Source: Syntrophomonadaceae bacterium
GTDB lineage: Bacteria; Bacillota_D; Dethiobacteria; DTU022
Length of the DNA stretch: 23,714 bases
Direction of reading: 5' to 3'
Assembly (NCBI GenBank): GCA_003562605.1
Contig: PWUG01000125.1
Span: 1-23,714 of the forward strand
The position numbers and the translations under genes were made by a program. This document shows, in pieces, positions 1 to 7,413 of this stretch (the stretch's first letter is position 1; each line of letters starts with the position of its first letter). Below the pieces are notes generated by a model, which searched no databases, had not been told where the DNA came from, and worked only from the letters and a program-made list of their open reading frames with translations.

Positions 1-2121
1 CGCCGTGTGCTCGACCGCCTGGTGGGTTACCGGGTCAGCCCCCTGCTCTGGCGGCGGATCAGAGGGGGTTCGAGCGCCGGACGAGTGCAGACTGTGGCGT
101 TACGACTGGTTTGTGAGCGGGAAAAAGAGATCCTTGCTTTTGTACCCGAGACTTACTGGGTTTTCGGAGCCCGCGTAGCAAAAAGGGTGGATCCCAAAGA
201 TCCTTTTGAAATCAGGCTCCACAAAGTGGACGGTGAAAAAGGCGAAATTAAGGATCCGGAGCTGGCCGGGAATTTGTTAAAGGACCTGGAGCATTGCAGC
301 CTTAAAATTGAAACAATCAAGACCAAAGAGGTCAGGCGTCGTCCGCAGCCGCCTTTTATTACTTCTACTTTACAGCAAGCGGCCTCCAATGCTTTCGGTT
401 TCCAGCCGAACCGGACCATGTCCCTGGCCCAGAAGCTGTATGAAGGGGTTGACCTGGGCAGTGGTGAGGGCCCGACCGGTTTGATCACTTATATGCGTAC
501 CGACTCGGTCTACCTGGCGCAGGAGTCGATTGATGAGACACGCAGTAGTATCCGCAAAAATTACGGAGAAGAGTATCTTCCCGAAAAGCCAATCTATTAT
601 CGCAGCCGTGGCTCAGCCCAGGAAGCACACGAAGCTATCCGGCCTACCGACATTGCCTGTACCCCCGATTCTCTTCGAGGCATACTTGGCGATGCTGAAC
701 TGAAACTCTACAGCCTTATCTGGAAACGGACCATGGCCTGCCAGATGATTCCGGCACGTATTGAACAGATCACTGTCGATGTTAATACTGACAGTAATGC
801 ACACGATTACCTTTTTCGGGCCGGTGCTTCAAAAATTATTTTCCCCGGTTACATGGCGGCCTGGGGCCGAGGAGTGGGAGAGGAAGATGATGAAGATGAA
901 TCAGTCCTGCCTCCCCTGCAGGAAGGGGAACCCCTTGATGTGCTGGATTGGCTGCGCGAGGAGAAAGAGACCCAACCCCCGAAGCGTTTCAGCGAAGCAG
1001 CCCTGATTAAGGCACTCGAGGAAAACGGGGTAGGGCGCCCATCGACCTATGCCACGATAATCTCCACCCTTTACAATCGTGAATATGTAGAACGTGAAAA
1101 CCGCAGCCTGCGGCCTACCGCTGCCGGTATGGAGGTTAACGATTTTTTAATAGAACGCCTTCCCGCCCTTTTCGAGGTTAATTTTACAGCCCGCATGGAA
1201 GAAGTGCTTGATGATGTGGAGGAAGGAAATGTTCATTGGACCGAAATGATGCAGCAGTTTTACGATCAGTTGGAAAAATGGATCGAGGAAGCGAAAGCGA
1301 TGAAAATTGACTGCGATGAGCTTGAAAGTCTGCTGAACCTTACTGCTGAGATAGAAGATTTTAAACCGCCGGTAAAACGTGGCAAAAAAACCTACAGTGA
1401 TGAGACTTTTGTGCGGGAGATGCGTGAAGCTTTGGATGAAGGCAAGGAAGTTACCGAGCGCCAGTTATACCACCTGCGCCGGATAGTTGCTCGCTATCGC
1501 GAACAGATAAAGTCGCTTACCCCTGAGAAGGTGGAAGAGTTGGGGTTGGCAGATTGCATCGAGGAGGAAGCCGAAAAAAATGAGCCCCCTGATGATGCAA
1601 CATGGCTCAAGCTGGCCATGCTTGACGATGTGGAATTCGAACCTGCCCGTAAAGTTGGTAAAAAAACTTACGATGATGCAGCTTTTTCAAAAAGTTTGCG
1701 TGAACAGGCAGAAGGTGGAAGACGCCTTACTGAAAACCAGGTTAAATATTTAGATCGCCTGGTCCACAAATATGCTGCACAGATTAAGGATTTTGAGAAA
1801 CGTGCTGAAGAAGCGGGGCTTTCTAACGAAGTTGAGGAAGATAACGAAAGTGGCCCTCTGCTTGATTTGCTGGATCATGTGAAAACTTTTAAAGAACCGA
1901 CCGTGCGTGGCAAAAGAACGTGGGATGATGCGGCATTTGCCGACTCTCTGCGCAAGCAGTATACAGCTCGAAAATCTTTAACGGCCCGCCAGCGTGCCGC
2001 TCTTAAAAAAGTGATTGCCAAATACCACGAACAAATCCCGGGGTATGCTGAAAAGCAGTCCTCCCTGGGCCTTCCTCCCCCCGGAGCGCTACCTGGAGGC
2101 AAAAGGAAAAAGAAGAAATAG
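1..2121 (+). CDS. topA: DNA topoisomerase I (type IA), 5'-truncated by the window edge
   Basis: Type IA topoisomerase, which relaxes negatively supercoiled DNA through a transient 5'-phosphotyrosine bond. The frame is open from base 1, so the N-terminal TOPRIM domain lies upstream of the window; the GTG at 7 is internal. Visible landmarks are GRVQTVALRLV, LITYMRTDS with the catalytic Tyr codon at 490-492, QEAHEAIRPTD, and GRPSTYATIISTL with the following NFTARMEEVLDDVEEG. After the core, the protein has no Cys4 zinc-ribbon modules. It has three tandem repeats of about 72 residues (bases 1330-2073) and ends in a Lys/Arg tail (GGKRKKKK). Identity as TopA is secure from the core motifs. The C-terminal repeats are unlike the E. 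coli zinc-ribbon tail and probably do the DNA-binding job; that part is inference. Confidence 0.96.
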   Translation, partial: RRVLDRLVGYRVSPLLWRRIRGGSSAGRVQTVALRLVCEREKEILAFVPETYWVFGARVAKRVDPKDPFEIRLHKVDGEKGEIKDPELAGNLLKDLEHCSLKIETIKTKEVRRRPQPPFITSTLQQAASNAFGFQPNRTMSLAQKLYEGVDLGSGEGPTGLITYMRTDSVYLAQESIDETRSSIRKNYGEEYLPEKPIYYRSRGSAQEAHEAIRPTDIACTPDSLRGILGDAELKLYSLIWKRTMACQMIPARIEQITVDVNTDSNAHDYLFRAGASKIIFPGYMAAWGRGVGEEDDEDESVLPPLQEGEPLDVLDWLREEKETQPPKRFSEAALIKALEENGVGRPSTYATIISTLYNREYVERENRSLRPTAAGMEVNDFLIERLPALFEVNFTARMEEVLDDVEEGNVHWTEMMQQFYDQLEKWIEEAKAMKIDCDELESLLNLTAEIEDFKPPVKRGKKTYSDETFVREMREALDEGKEVTERQLYHLRRIVARYREQIKSLTPEKVEELGLADCIEEEAEKNEPPDDATWLKLAMLDDVEFEPARKVGKKTYDDAAFSKSLREQAEGGRRLTENQVKYLDRLVHKYAAQIKDFEKRAEEAGLSNEVEEDNESGPLLDLLDHVKTFKEPTVRGKRTWDDAAFADSLRKQYTARKSLTARQRAALKKVIAKYHEQIPGYAEKQSSLGLPPPGALPGGKRKKKK
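1330..2073 (+). repeat. Three tandem protein repeats at the TopA C-terminus
   Basis: The repeats cover bases 1330-1548, 1606-1821 and 1858-2073 (73, 72 and 72 codons), separated by short acidic linkers. Each begins with a Leu-rich helix, then an acidic-aromatic patch, then a basic [KR]xGK[KR]T[YW]xDxxF motif, a helix SLRxQ-like, and a final LTxxQxxxLxxxxxKYxxQI helix. The copies are clearly diverged in sequence, so this is an old protein-level duplication and not a recent DNA repeat. The second and third copies are closest to each other around the TYDDAAF/TWDDAAF motif. Confidence 0.85.
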
Positions 2122-2337
2122 GGTAAATCATTAGCGCAATAAATTTGTCATTCAGGGACGGGGCAACTTTGTCATCATTTTATTGAAGAGATGTGGCAAA
2201 ATAACTCTATCCCTTTTTGTTTCATCCCGGCAGTATATTAAGACTTTAAAAAGGATTTAAGCAGTTACAAAACCTAGCATTTCCTATTGTGGATTATGTT
2301 TATAAAGAAGGCCATTATATGATTAAGCATAGAAGGC

Positions 2338-2343
2338 GAGGTG
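2338..2343 (+). promoter_or_regulatory. Ribosome binding site that fixes the cytosine deaminase start
   Basis: GAGGTG lies 6 bases before the ATG at 2350. An in-frame GTG at 2341 overlaps this site itself, so it cannot be the start; the ATG at 2350 is preferred. Confidence 0.75.
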
Positions 2344-2349
2344 CTCCTA

Positions 2350-3630
2350 ATGGAAAATCCGGATCTGGTTATCAGGAATGCTAAATTTCCGGACCAAGAG
2401 AAACTTCAGGATGTTGCTATAAAAGAGGGCATGTTTACCCGAATCGCTGTTAATATTCCGGAGGTTGCTGAAAATGAAATTGATGCCCATGGTATGCTGG
2501 CAATTCCACCATTTGTAGATCCTCACGTGCATCTCGATGCGGTATTGACTGTTGGATCACCTCGCTATAATTTAAGCGGTACTTTGATTGAGGGAATCCA
2601 GATTTGGGGTGAAAAAAAAGCGGATCTAACCGCTGAAGATGTAAAAAAAAGAGCCCTGGAGGCGATCAAATGGGAAGTGGTACAGGGGACCCTGCATATC
2701 AGGACCCATGTTGATATATGCGATCCCGGCTTAACGGCGCTTCATGCCATGGTTAAGGTGAAAGAGGAAGTTAAGGAGTTTGTCGATCTGCAAATCGTCG
2801 CCTTTCCTCAGGATGGTATCCTGAGGTATCCCGGGGGGGCGGATCTCCTGGAAAAAGCGCTTGTTGCGGGAGCTGATGTTGTCGGCGGCATCCCCCATCA
2901 TGAGCGGACCCGGGATGAGGGTATGGAAAGCCTTGATATTGTTTTTGAGTTAGCCCAAAAATATAACAAAGATATCGATGTCCACACGGATGAAACTGAC
3001 GATGACCATTCAAGGTTTGCCGAATACCTGGCGGCCAAGACAATAAAAGAAAGATTTGGAGGCAGTGTTTCGGCAGGCCATACAACGGCGATGCACTCTT
3101 ACAACAATCCTTATGCCTTTAAATTAATCGGGTTGTTGAAAGAGGCCGGCATCAATGTGATCACCAACCCCCTGGATAACATTGCCCTGCAGGGCCGCTT
3201 TGACACTTACCCCAAGCGAAGAGGATTGACAAGGGTTAAGGAGCTGTTGGAGGCAGGCGTTAATGTCGGGATCGGGCACGATTCGATCATGGACCCCTGG
3301 TATCCCATGGGGAAGGGCAGTATGCTCGAAGCCGCGTTCATGTGTTTAAATGTTGCCCACATGACCGGTTATGAGGAGATGAAGCAAATCTTCAAAGCTC
3401 TGACATATAATTCTGCCCGGATACTCCGCGTTGAAGGTTACGGCATAGAAGAAGGAAACCCGGCCAACCTGGTTATCTTAAATGCGAACAGCGAAATAAA
3501 TGCCCTGCGTTTGGGAGCGGAGGCGCTTTACGTGCTTAAAGACGGAAAGGTTGTTGCCCGGACTGAACCGGCCAGGAGGCGCTTTTTTGATGAAGAAGTA
3601 AGGTTCGAAGTGCCCGGTATTTACGAATAG
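2350..3630 (+). CDS. codA: Cytosine deaminase-type amidohydrolase
   Basis: Amidohydrolase-superfamily deaminase, expected to convert cytosine to uracil and ammonia in the cytoplasm. At 426 residues it matches the E. coli CodA length and aligns over its full length with a constant offset of two. Metal and catalytic residues are present: H59 and H61 in DPHVHLD, H212 and E215 in VHTDETDD, H244 in AGHTTAMHSY, D311 in GHDS, plus Q154 in AFPQDG and W317 in DPWYPMG. The residue after the catalytic Asp is Ser312, where the E. coli enzyme has Asp314, a position known to tune substrate preference. It stands alone: no codB-type permease is next to it, and a fresh promoter follows. The true substrate could be cytosine or a related pyrimidine or purine such as isoguanine. 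Confidence 0.88.
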   Translation: MENPDLVIRNAKFPDQEKLQDVAIKEGMFTRIAVNIPEVAENEIDAHGMLAIPPFVDPHVHLDAVLTVGSPRYNLSGTLIEGIQIWGEKKADLTAEDVKKRALEAIKWEVVQGTLHIRTHVDICDPGLTALHAMVKVKEEVKEFVDLQIVAFPQDGILRYPGGADLLEKALVAGADVVGGIPHHERTRDEGMESLDIVFELAQKYNKDIDVHTDETDDDHSRFAEYLAAKTIKERFGGSVSAGHTTAMHSYNNPYAFKLIGLLKEAGINVITNPLDNIALQGRFDTYPKRRGLTRVKELLEAGVNVGIGHDSIMDPWYPMGKGSMLEAAFMCLNVAHMTGYEEMKQIFKALTYNSARILRVEGYGIEEGNPANLVILNANSEINALRLGAEALYVLKDGKVVARTEPARRRFFDEEVRFEVPGIYE

Positions 3631-3633
3631 GTT

Positions 3634-3666
3634 GACGGCAGGTTGCCTGACAGTGTCGCTTTTTTA
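3634..3666 (+). terminator. Weak candidate terminator after the cytosine deaminase gene
   Basis: Just after the stop codon, GGCA-ggt-TGCC (3637-3647) can form a four-pair hairpin; CAGG-ttg-CCTG (3639-3649) is an alternative. A run of six T follows at 3660-3665. The stem is short and lies some distance from the T run, so this is tentative. Confidence 0.3.
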
Positions 3667-3705
3667 ATTTTACTTTTGAACAACCACAATGAGGCAATTG
3701 ACTAC

Positions 3706-3734
3706 TTGACAAGCATCTATCAAATAAATATAAT
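3706..3734 (+). promoter_or_regulatory. Consensus sigma-A promoter for the CoA-transferase/AOR operon
   Basis: TTGACA at 3706-3711 and TATAAT at 3729-3734 are both perfect consensus boxes with an ideal 17-base spacer. Transcription should begin near 3741, leaving a leader of about 150 bases before the ATG at 3895. A promoter this strong ahead of a terminator-like hairpin suggests control after initiation. Confidence 0.85.
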
Positions 3735-3753
3735 AAATTTACAAAATTAATTA

Positions 3754-3852
3754 GGTTGTGTGGCTACACGCCGGGGGGGTAAAAAACCTCTATGAAGGCA
3801 TGTGCGCCTGGCACTTTCTTGAGTTGGTCAAGATGCCGGGCGTTTTGTTTTA
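3754..3852 (+). promoter_or_regulatory. Structured 5' leader with terminator hairpin (candidate attenuator or riboswitch)
   Basis: CGCCTGGCA (3805-3813) pairs with TGCCGGGCG (3834-3842) over nine pairs, one of them U-G. After a three-base bulge the stem continues as TCTTGA (3817-3822) with TCAAGA (3828-3833), closed by the loop GTTGG. TTTTGTTTT follows at 3843-3851. This is a textbook intrinsic terminator, but it sits between the promoter and the first gene. Upstream, GCCGGG (3770-3775) can pair with CCTGGC (3807-3812) inside the terminator's 5' arm, which would be an antiterminator. A small hairpin GGGGT-AAAAA-ACCTC (3776-3790) and GTGT-ggct-ACAC (3758-3769) lie beside it. I do not recognise the class. 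Confidence 0.65.
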
Positions 3853-3894
3853 TATGGGTTTTGTTCTAAATCTGTTTAAGTTTGGAGGTTAAGT

Positions 3895-4821
3895 ATGGAG
3901 AAGATGGAAAGGCAACCTGACAAAGTAATGGACCTTTATTCTGCAGTTAGTAAATTTATTAATGATGGTGATGCAATATATTTGGCAGGCTTTACTCACT
4001 TAATTCCTTTTGGAGTGGCACATGAAATCATACGTCAAGGTAAAAAAGATTTAACTCTTTGCAGGGCGACTCCTGACTTGATTTATGATCAAATGATTTA
4101 TGCAGGTTGTGCTCGTAAAATTATTTTTAGCTGGAGTGGTAACCCGGGAGTAGGTATGTTAAGGGGTTTTAGGCAGTATGTTGAAAATGGGCAACTTGAA
4201 ATAGAAGAGTATACCCATTTTGGTTTAGCTACACGTTTGCTGGCCGGGGCTCATGGAATGAGTTTTTATCCCCTGAACAGCATACGTGGTTCTGATTTGC
4301 CAAAATATAATACACTCATTAAAACAATAAAATGCCCCTATTCAGGTGATGATGTAACTGTTGTTCCTGCCTTGAATCCGGATGTCGGTGTTGTTCATGC
4401 TCAAAGGGCAGATCGTGAAGGTAACGTTCACCTATGGGGTATTGTCGGCGAGCAACAAGAAGTTGCTTTTGCCTCGAAAAAGTTAATTGTAACCGTCGAA
4501 GAAATTGTTGATGAAAGCGTAATACGCAGTGATCCCAGCCGCACTTTTATCCCGGGATTTTTAGTTGATGCCGTTGTAGAGCTGCCCTGGGGTGCGCACC
4601 CGTCTTACGCACAGGGATATTATGATCGGGATAACGCTTTTTATATTGAGTGGGATTCTATTACAAAAGATGAGGTTGATGTAAAATCCTGGCTGGATGA
4701 GTGGGTTTTCGGCTTAGAGGGTCGCAATGAGTATGTTAAAAAGTTAGGGTCGGAAAAAATTCTTAGATTACTGCCAAAAAACATGTTCAGTTATCCGGTC
4801 AATTATGGCATTTATCTTTAG
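3895..4821 (+). CDS. Glutaconate/3-oxoadipate-type CoA-transferase, subunit A
   Basis: Alpha subunit of a family I CoA-transferase (308 residues), closest in layout to glutaconate CoA-transferase subunit A and the CatI type of 3-oxoadipate CoA-transferase. Such enzymes move CoA between a donor acyl-CoA and a carboxylic acid in the cytoplasm. Family features are the N-terminal INDGDAIYLAGFTHLIPFG glycine-turn region and the VVHAQRADREGNVHLWG segment. The catalytic Glu is carried by the beta subunit. GGAGG at 3884-3888 sits 6 bases before the ATG; a second in-frame ATG at 3904 is less well placed. It is the first gene after the structured leader, and subunit B follows after 14 bases. The exact acid substrate cannot be read from the sequence. 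Confidence 0.88.
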   Translation: MEKMERQPDKVMDLYSAVSKFINDGDAIYLAGFTHLIPFGVAHEIIRQGKKDLTLCRATPDLIYDQMIYAGCARKIIFSWSGNPGVGMLRGFRQYVENGQLEIEEYTHFGLATRLLAGAHGMSFYPLNSIRGSDLPKYNTLIKTIKCPYSGDDVTVVPALNPDVGVVHAQRADREGNVHLWGIVGEQQEVAFASKKLIVTVEEIVDESVIRSDPSRTFIPGFLVDAVVELPWGAHPSYAQGYYDRDNAFYIEWDSITKDEVDVKSWLDEWVFGLEGRNEYVKKLGSEKILRLLPKNMFSYPVNYGIYL

Positions 4822-4835
4822 GGGAGGGTTAAATA

Positions 4836-5606
4836 ATGAGCTATACTTCAAACGAAACTATGGTTGCTGTTGCTGCCAGGGCCTTAAATAATCATGAAAA
4901 AGTTTTTGTGGGTATCGGCCTGCCAAATCTTGCTGCTAACCTTGCCAGAAAGTTATATGCTCCTGATGTTATCCTGATCTATGAAGCAGGGGTTATTGGG
5001 GCAGAACCTTTACGTTTGCCAATATCAATTGGCGACCCCTGCCTGGTAACCGGTTCTTTGGCTGTTTGTTCGTTCCACAATATATTTGCCAATTACCTTC
5101 AGAGGGGCTTAATTGATGTCGGTTTTCTTGGAGGCGCCCAAATTGATCGTTTCGGCAATCTCAATACCACTGTTATCGGAGATTATCATAATCCAAAAGT
5201 CCGACTTGGCGGCAGTGGAGGAGGCTGTGAGATTGCAACTTTCGCAAAAAAAATTATCACAATTATTCCTCATAATTTAAAGCATTTTCCCGCTGAAGTA
5301 GATTTTATTACCAGCCCCGGTTTTCTGGGTGGCCGTAAGGAAAGACAGGCTTTAAAATTACCGGGTAACGGCCCGGAAAAAGTAATTACCAACCTCGGTG
5401 TCATGGAATTTGATGCAGATGGAGAAATGATTCTAACCCATATTCATCCGGGCGTAAGTGTGGAGAAGGTAAAAGAAAATACGGGCTGGGACTTAAAAAT
5501 AGCTTCCGAACTGGAGGAAACATCCCCTCCGACAGATGATGAGCTTCAGGTGCTTCGTGAGGAGCTGGATCCTGATGGAGTATATTTGGGCAGACGCAAA
5601 GATTAA
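4836..5606 (+). CDS. Glutaconate/3-oxoadipate-type CoA-transferase, subunit B
   Basis: Beta subunit (256 residues) that partners the preceding gene. VFVGIGLPNLAANLA is followed by LIYEAGVIG, where Glu50 occupies the place of the catalytic Glu of glutaconate CoA-transferase subunit B (Glu54), which forms the gamma-glutamyl-CoA thioester. GFLGGAQIDRFGNLNTT and LGGSGGGCEIA are also typical of this group. GGGAGGG lies about 8 bases before the ATG. The 14-base gap to subunit A implies translation as a pair. Known relatives act on glutaconate, 3-oxoadipate and related dicarboxylates or 3-oxo acids. The thiolase downstream favours a 3-oxo acid as the substrate, but this is inference. Confidence 0.88.
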   Translation: MSYTSNETMVAVAARALNNHEKVFVGIGLPNLAANLARKLYAPDVILIYEAGVIGAEPLRLPISIGDPCLVTGSLAVCSFHNIFANYLQRGLIDVGFLGGAQIDRFGNLNTTVIGDYHNPKVRLGGSGGGCEIATFAKKIITIIPHNLKHFPAEVDFITSPGFLGGRKERQALKLPGNGPEKVITNLGVMEFDADGEMILTHIHPGVSVEKVKENTGWDLKIASELEETSPPTDDELQVLREELDPDGVYLGRRKD

Positions 5607-5690
5607 TAATTTGATTCGTAGATTTAGCAGGATTGCTGTTATTACACAAGCAGCGTGGCAAGAACGTGTCTTCGAAAGGAGTAATTTGAA

Positions 5691-6893
5691 ATGAAAGAGG
5701 TTGTTATCGTAGAGGCGGTTAGAACGGCTATTGGAAAACTGGGTGGCACTTTGAAAGATGTTGAATGCGATCACCTGGCTGCTCTTCCTATCAGGGAGTG
5801 TATTGCGAGAACGCAAATTGATCCTAAATTGATTGACGAAGTAATTATGGGGCAGGCAAAAATGACAACTGATGCAGCAAATCTGGCCAGGGTTTCAGCA
5901 TTAAGGGCGGGCGTGCCTATCGAAGTGCCTGCATATTCCATAATGAGGCAATGCGGATCCGGCTTGGAAGCTGTAAATAGCGCTGCCAGGCAAATTATGG
6001 CCGGGTATTCCGATGTAATTATTGCCGGCGGTGTTGAAAGTATGAGTACCGCACCCTACTATCTTAGAAAAGCCCGTTATGGTTATAACGTAGGCAATGA
6101 CCTGCTGGTTGATCCAAATACTGAAAGCCAGCCGGGTTCACAACCGGAAGAGATCTTTGGGCGAATTGAGTCGATGGGTTTAACAGCAGAAAATCTGGCT
6201 GAAGAACACAACATTTCTCGTGAAGAACAAGATATTTTTGCATTGAAAAGCCAGAACAATGCGGATAAAGCAATTGTCAATGGCTATTTTAAAGAACAGA
6301 TAGTTCCGGTTGAGGTTAAAAAGAAAAAAGAAGTGGCACTTTTTGATACGGATGAACACCCCAGGAAAGTTGATATAGATAAGCTAAAAAAGCTGTCTCC
6401 CGCGTTTAAAAGCGATGGAACAGTAACTGCCGGCAATTCAAGCGGTAGAAATGATGGTGCCAGTGCACTGCTGGTTATGTCGGCAACCAGGGCCAAGCAG
6501 TTGGGTTTAAAACCTAAATGTCGCATTTTGTCTCAAGCTGTTAGTGGAGTGGATCCAAGAATTATGGGGATTGGCCCGGTTCCAGCAACGAATATAGCGT
6601 TAGAGCGGGCCGGACTCACTTTAAAGGATATGGATCTCATTGAACTTAATGAAGCTTTTGCAGCCCAGGCTTTGGCTTGTATTAAACTTCTGAAGATAGA
6701 AGATATGGAAGATAAGATCAATGTTTGCGGGGGAGCGATTGCCCTGGGCCATCCACTGGGGGCTACCGGGGCGATAGTATTAACAAAACTGATATATGAT
6801 TTAACCAGGTTAAATAAAAGATACGGCCTGGCTACACTTTGCATAGCCGGAGGACAGGGTATAACCACCGTAGTAGAAAATATCTTTAACTAG
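5691..6893 (+). CDS. Acetyl-CoA acyltransferase (thiolase)
   Basis: Thiolase II family enzyme (400 residues, usual length) that cleaves a 3-oxoacyl-CoA with CoA to give acetyl-CoA and a shortened acyl-CoA, or runs in reverse. All catalytic elements are present: nucleophile Cys88 in RQCGSGLEAV, Asn320 in NEAFAAQ, His354 in GGAIALGHPLGATGA and Cys384 in LCIAGGQG. The usual CIGGGQG reads CIAGGQG here, a minor change. AAAGGAG precedes the ATG at good spacing. It lies 84 bases after CoA-transferase B with no obvious terminator between, so it is probably cotranscribed. Next to a CoA-transferase it suggests degradation of a 3-oxo acid. It could be acetoacetyl-CoA thiolase or a 3-oxoadipyl-CoA-type thiolase; sequence alone does not separate them. 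Confidence 0.93.
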   Translation: MKEVVIVEAVRTAIGKLGGTLKDVECDHLAALPIRECIARTQIDPKLIDEVIMGQAKMTTDAANLARVSALRAGVPIEVPAYSIMRQCGSGLEAVNSAARQIMAGYSDVIIAGGVESMSTAPYYLRKARYGYNVGNDLLVDPNTESQPGSQPEEIFGRIESMGLTAENLAEEHNISREEQDIFALKSQNNADKAIVNGYFKEQIVPVEVKKKKEVALFDTDEHPRKVDIDKLKKLSPAFKSDGTVTAGNSSGRNDGASALLVMSATRAKQLGLKPKCRILSQAVSGVDPRIMGIGPVPATNIALERAGLTLKDMDLIELNEAFAAQALACIKLLKIEDMEDKINVCGGAIALGHPLGATGAIVLTKLIYDLTRLNKRYGLATLCIAGGQGITTVVENIFN

Positions 6894-6957
6894 AGAGTGT
6901 ATAAGGATACCAAGATTTATAACGCCTTGCATTTGACAGGCAAAAGAGGTAGGGAGC

Positions 6958-7197
6958 ATGGCAAAAACCATATCAGTTAATGTAACTTTACATGGCTGGT
7001 TAATAAAATATTTTTCTTATAATTCTTCAAGAATAATGCAGTTACCTCAAAGCAGTAGAGTCTCAGATCTTGTCGAACTAATTTCCATGCCCTCTGAAGC
7101 ATATATAGTTAAGGTGAATGGTAAGAAAGTATCTAAAGAAAAAGAACTGGCAGAGGCAGACGAAGTGCATTTTTACCCCCTGGTTGTTGGTGGATAA
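6958..7197 (+). CDS. MoaD/ThiS-like sulphur carrier protein
   Basis: A 79-residue beta-grasp protein ending in the diagnostic Gly-Gly (VVGG), which is adenylated and thiocarboxylated in MoaD and ThiS. The pattern VNGKKV-x-KEKELAEADEVHFYPLVVGG is typical of MoaD-like proteins. Small MoaD homologues are often found beside aldehyde:ferredoxin oxidoreductases, where they are thought to supply the dithiolene sulphur of the tungstopterin cofactor. Here such an oxidoreductase lies two genes downstream, which supports that role. A GTAGGGAG ribosome site precedes the ATG. ThiS function in thiamine synthesis is the main alternative, but no other thi gene is near. Confidence 0.85.
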   Translation: MAKTISVNVTLHGWLIKYFSYNSSRIMQLPQSSRVSDLVELISMPSEAYIVKVNGKKVSKEKELAEADEVHFYPLVVGG

Positions 7198-7309
7198 GAG
7201 GGTGAAGCGAAATCGAACTATCATTTGGGCATACATAAAAAGCAATCTGTCAAAGTCAGGAAAGAGTTTCATTTATCGGGGTTCCTGTTGAAATGAAGGT
7301 CAAGGTGTT

Positions 7310-7378
7310 ATGGGTTTATTAGAGCAGATTACTTTACTCGTAAAAGAAAAGCTGAAAGCAGTCAAACAAGTTAAATAA
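7310..7378 (+). CDS. Possible 22-residue small protein
   Basis: In the 216-base gap between the MoaD-like gene and the aminotransferase there is an ATG preceded by AAGGTCAAGGTG. It encodes MGLLEQITLLVKEKLKAVK followed by QVK. The peptide is Leu/Lys-rich and could form an amphipathic helix. I do not recognise it. It may equally be a chance frame or the tail of a lost gene; a second short frame starting at 7294 (MKVKVLWVY) overlaps its start. Confidence 0.2.
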   Translation: MGLLEQITLLVKEKLKAVKQVK

Positions 7379-7413
7379 AGCTGCTCAATTACTTATTAAG
7401 AGGTGATGAGAAA

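Noticed and set aside
2144..2175. Repeated TTTGTCAT (2144-2151 and 2168-2175) flanking a GGGACGGGG stretch, which recalls ends of small mobile repeats.
   Set aside because: Only 8 bases, no inverted ends, no transposase and no second copy in the window. Nothing else is seen in 2122-2337.
3754..3813. Resemblance of the leader to known riboswitches: GGCTACAC plus an A-rich run recalls preQ1-I, and CGCCTGG next to a terminator recalls the ZTP (pfl) 3' domain.
   Set aside because: The preQ1 P1 stem cannot form around these bases, and the conserved 5' ZTP element and the full CGCCTGGGCA are absent. The likeness is partial, so I assign no known class.
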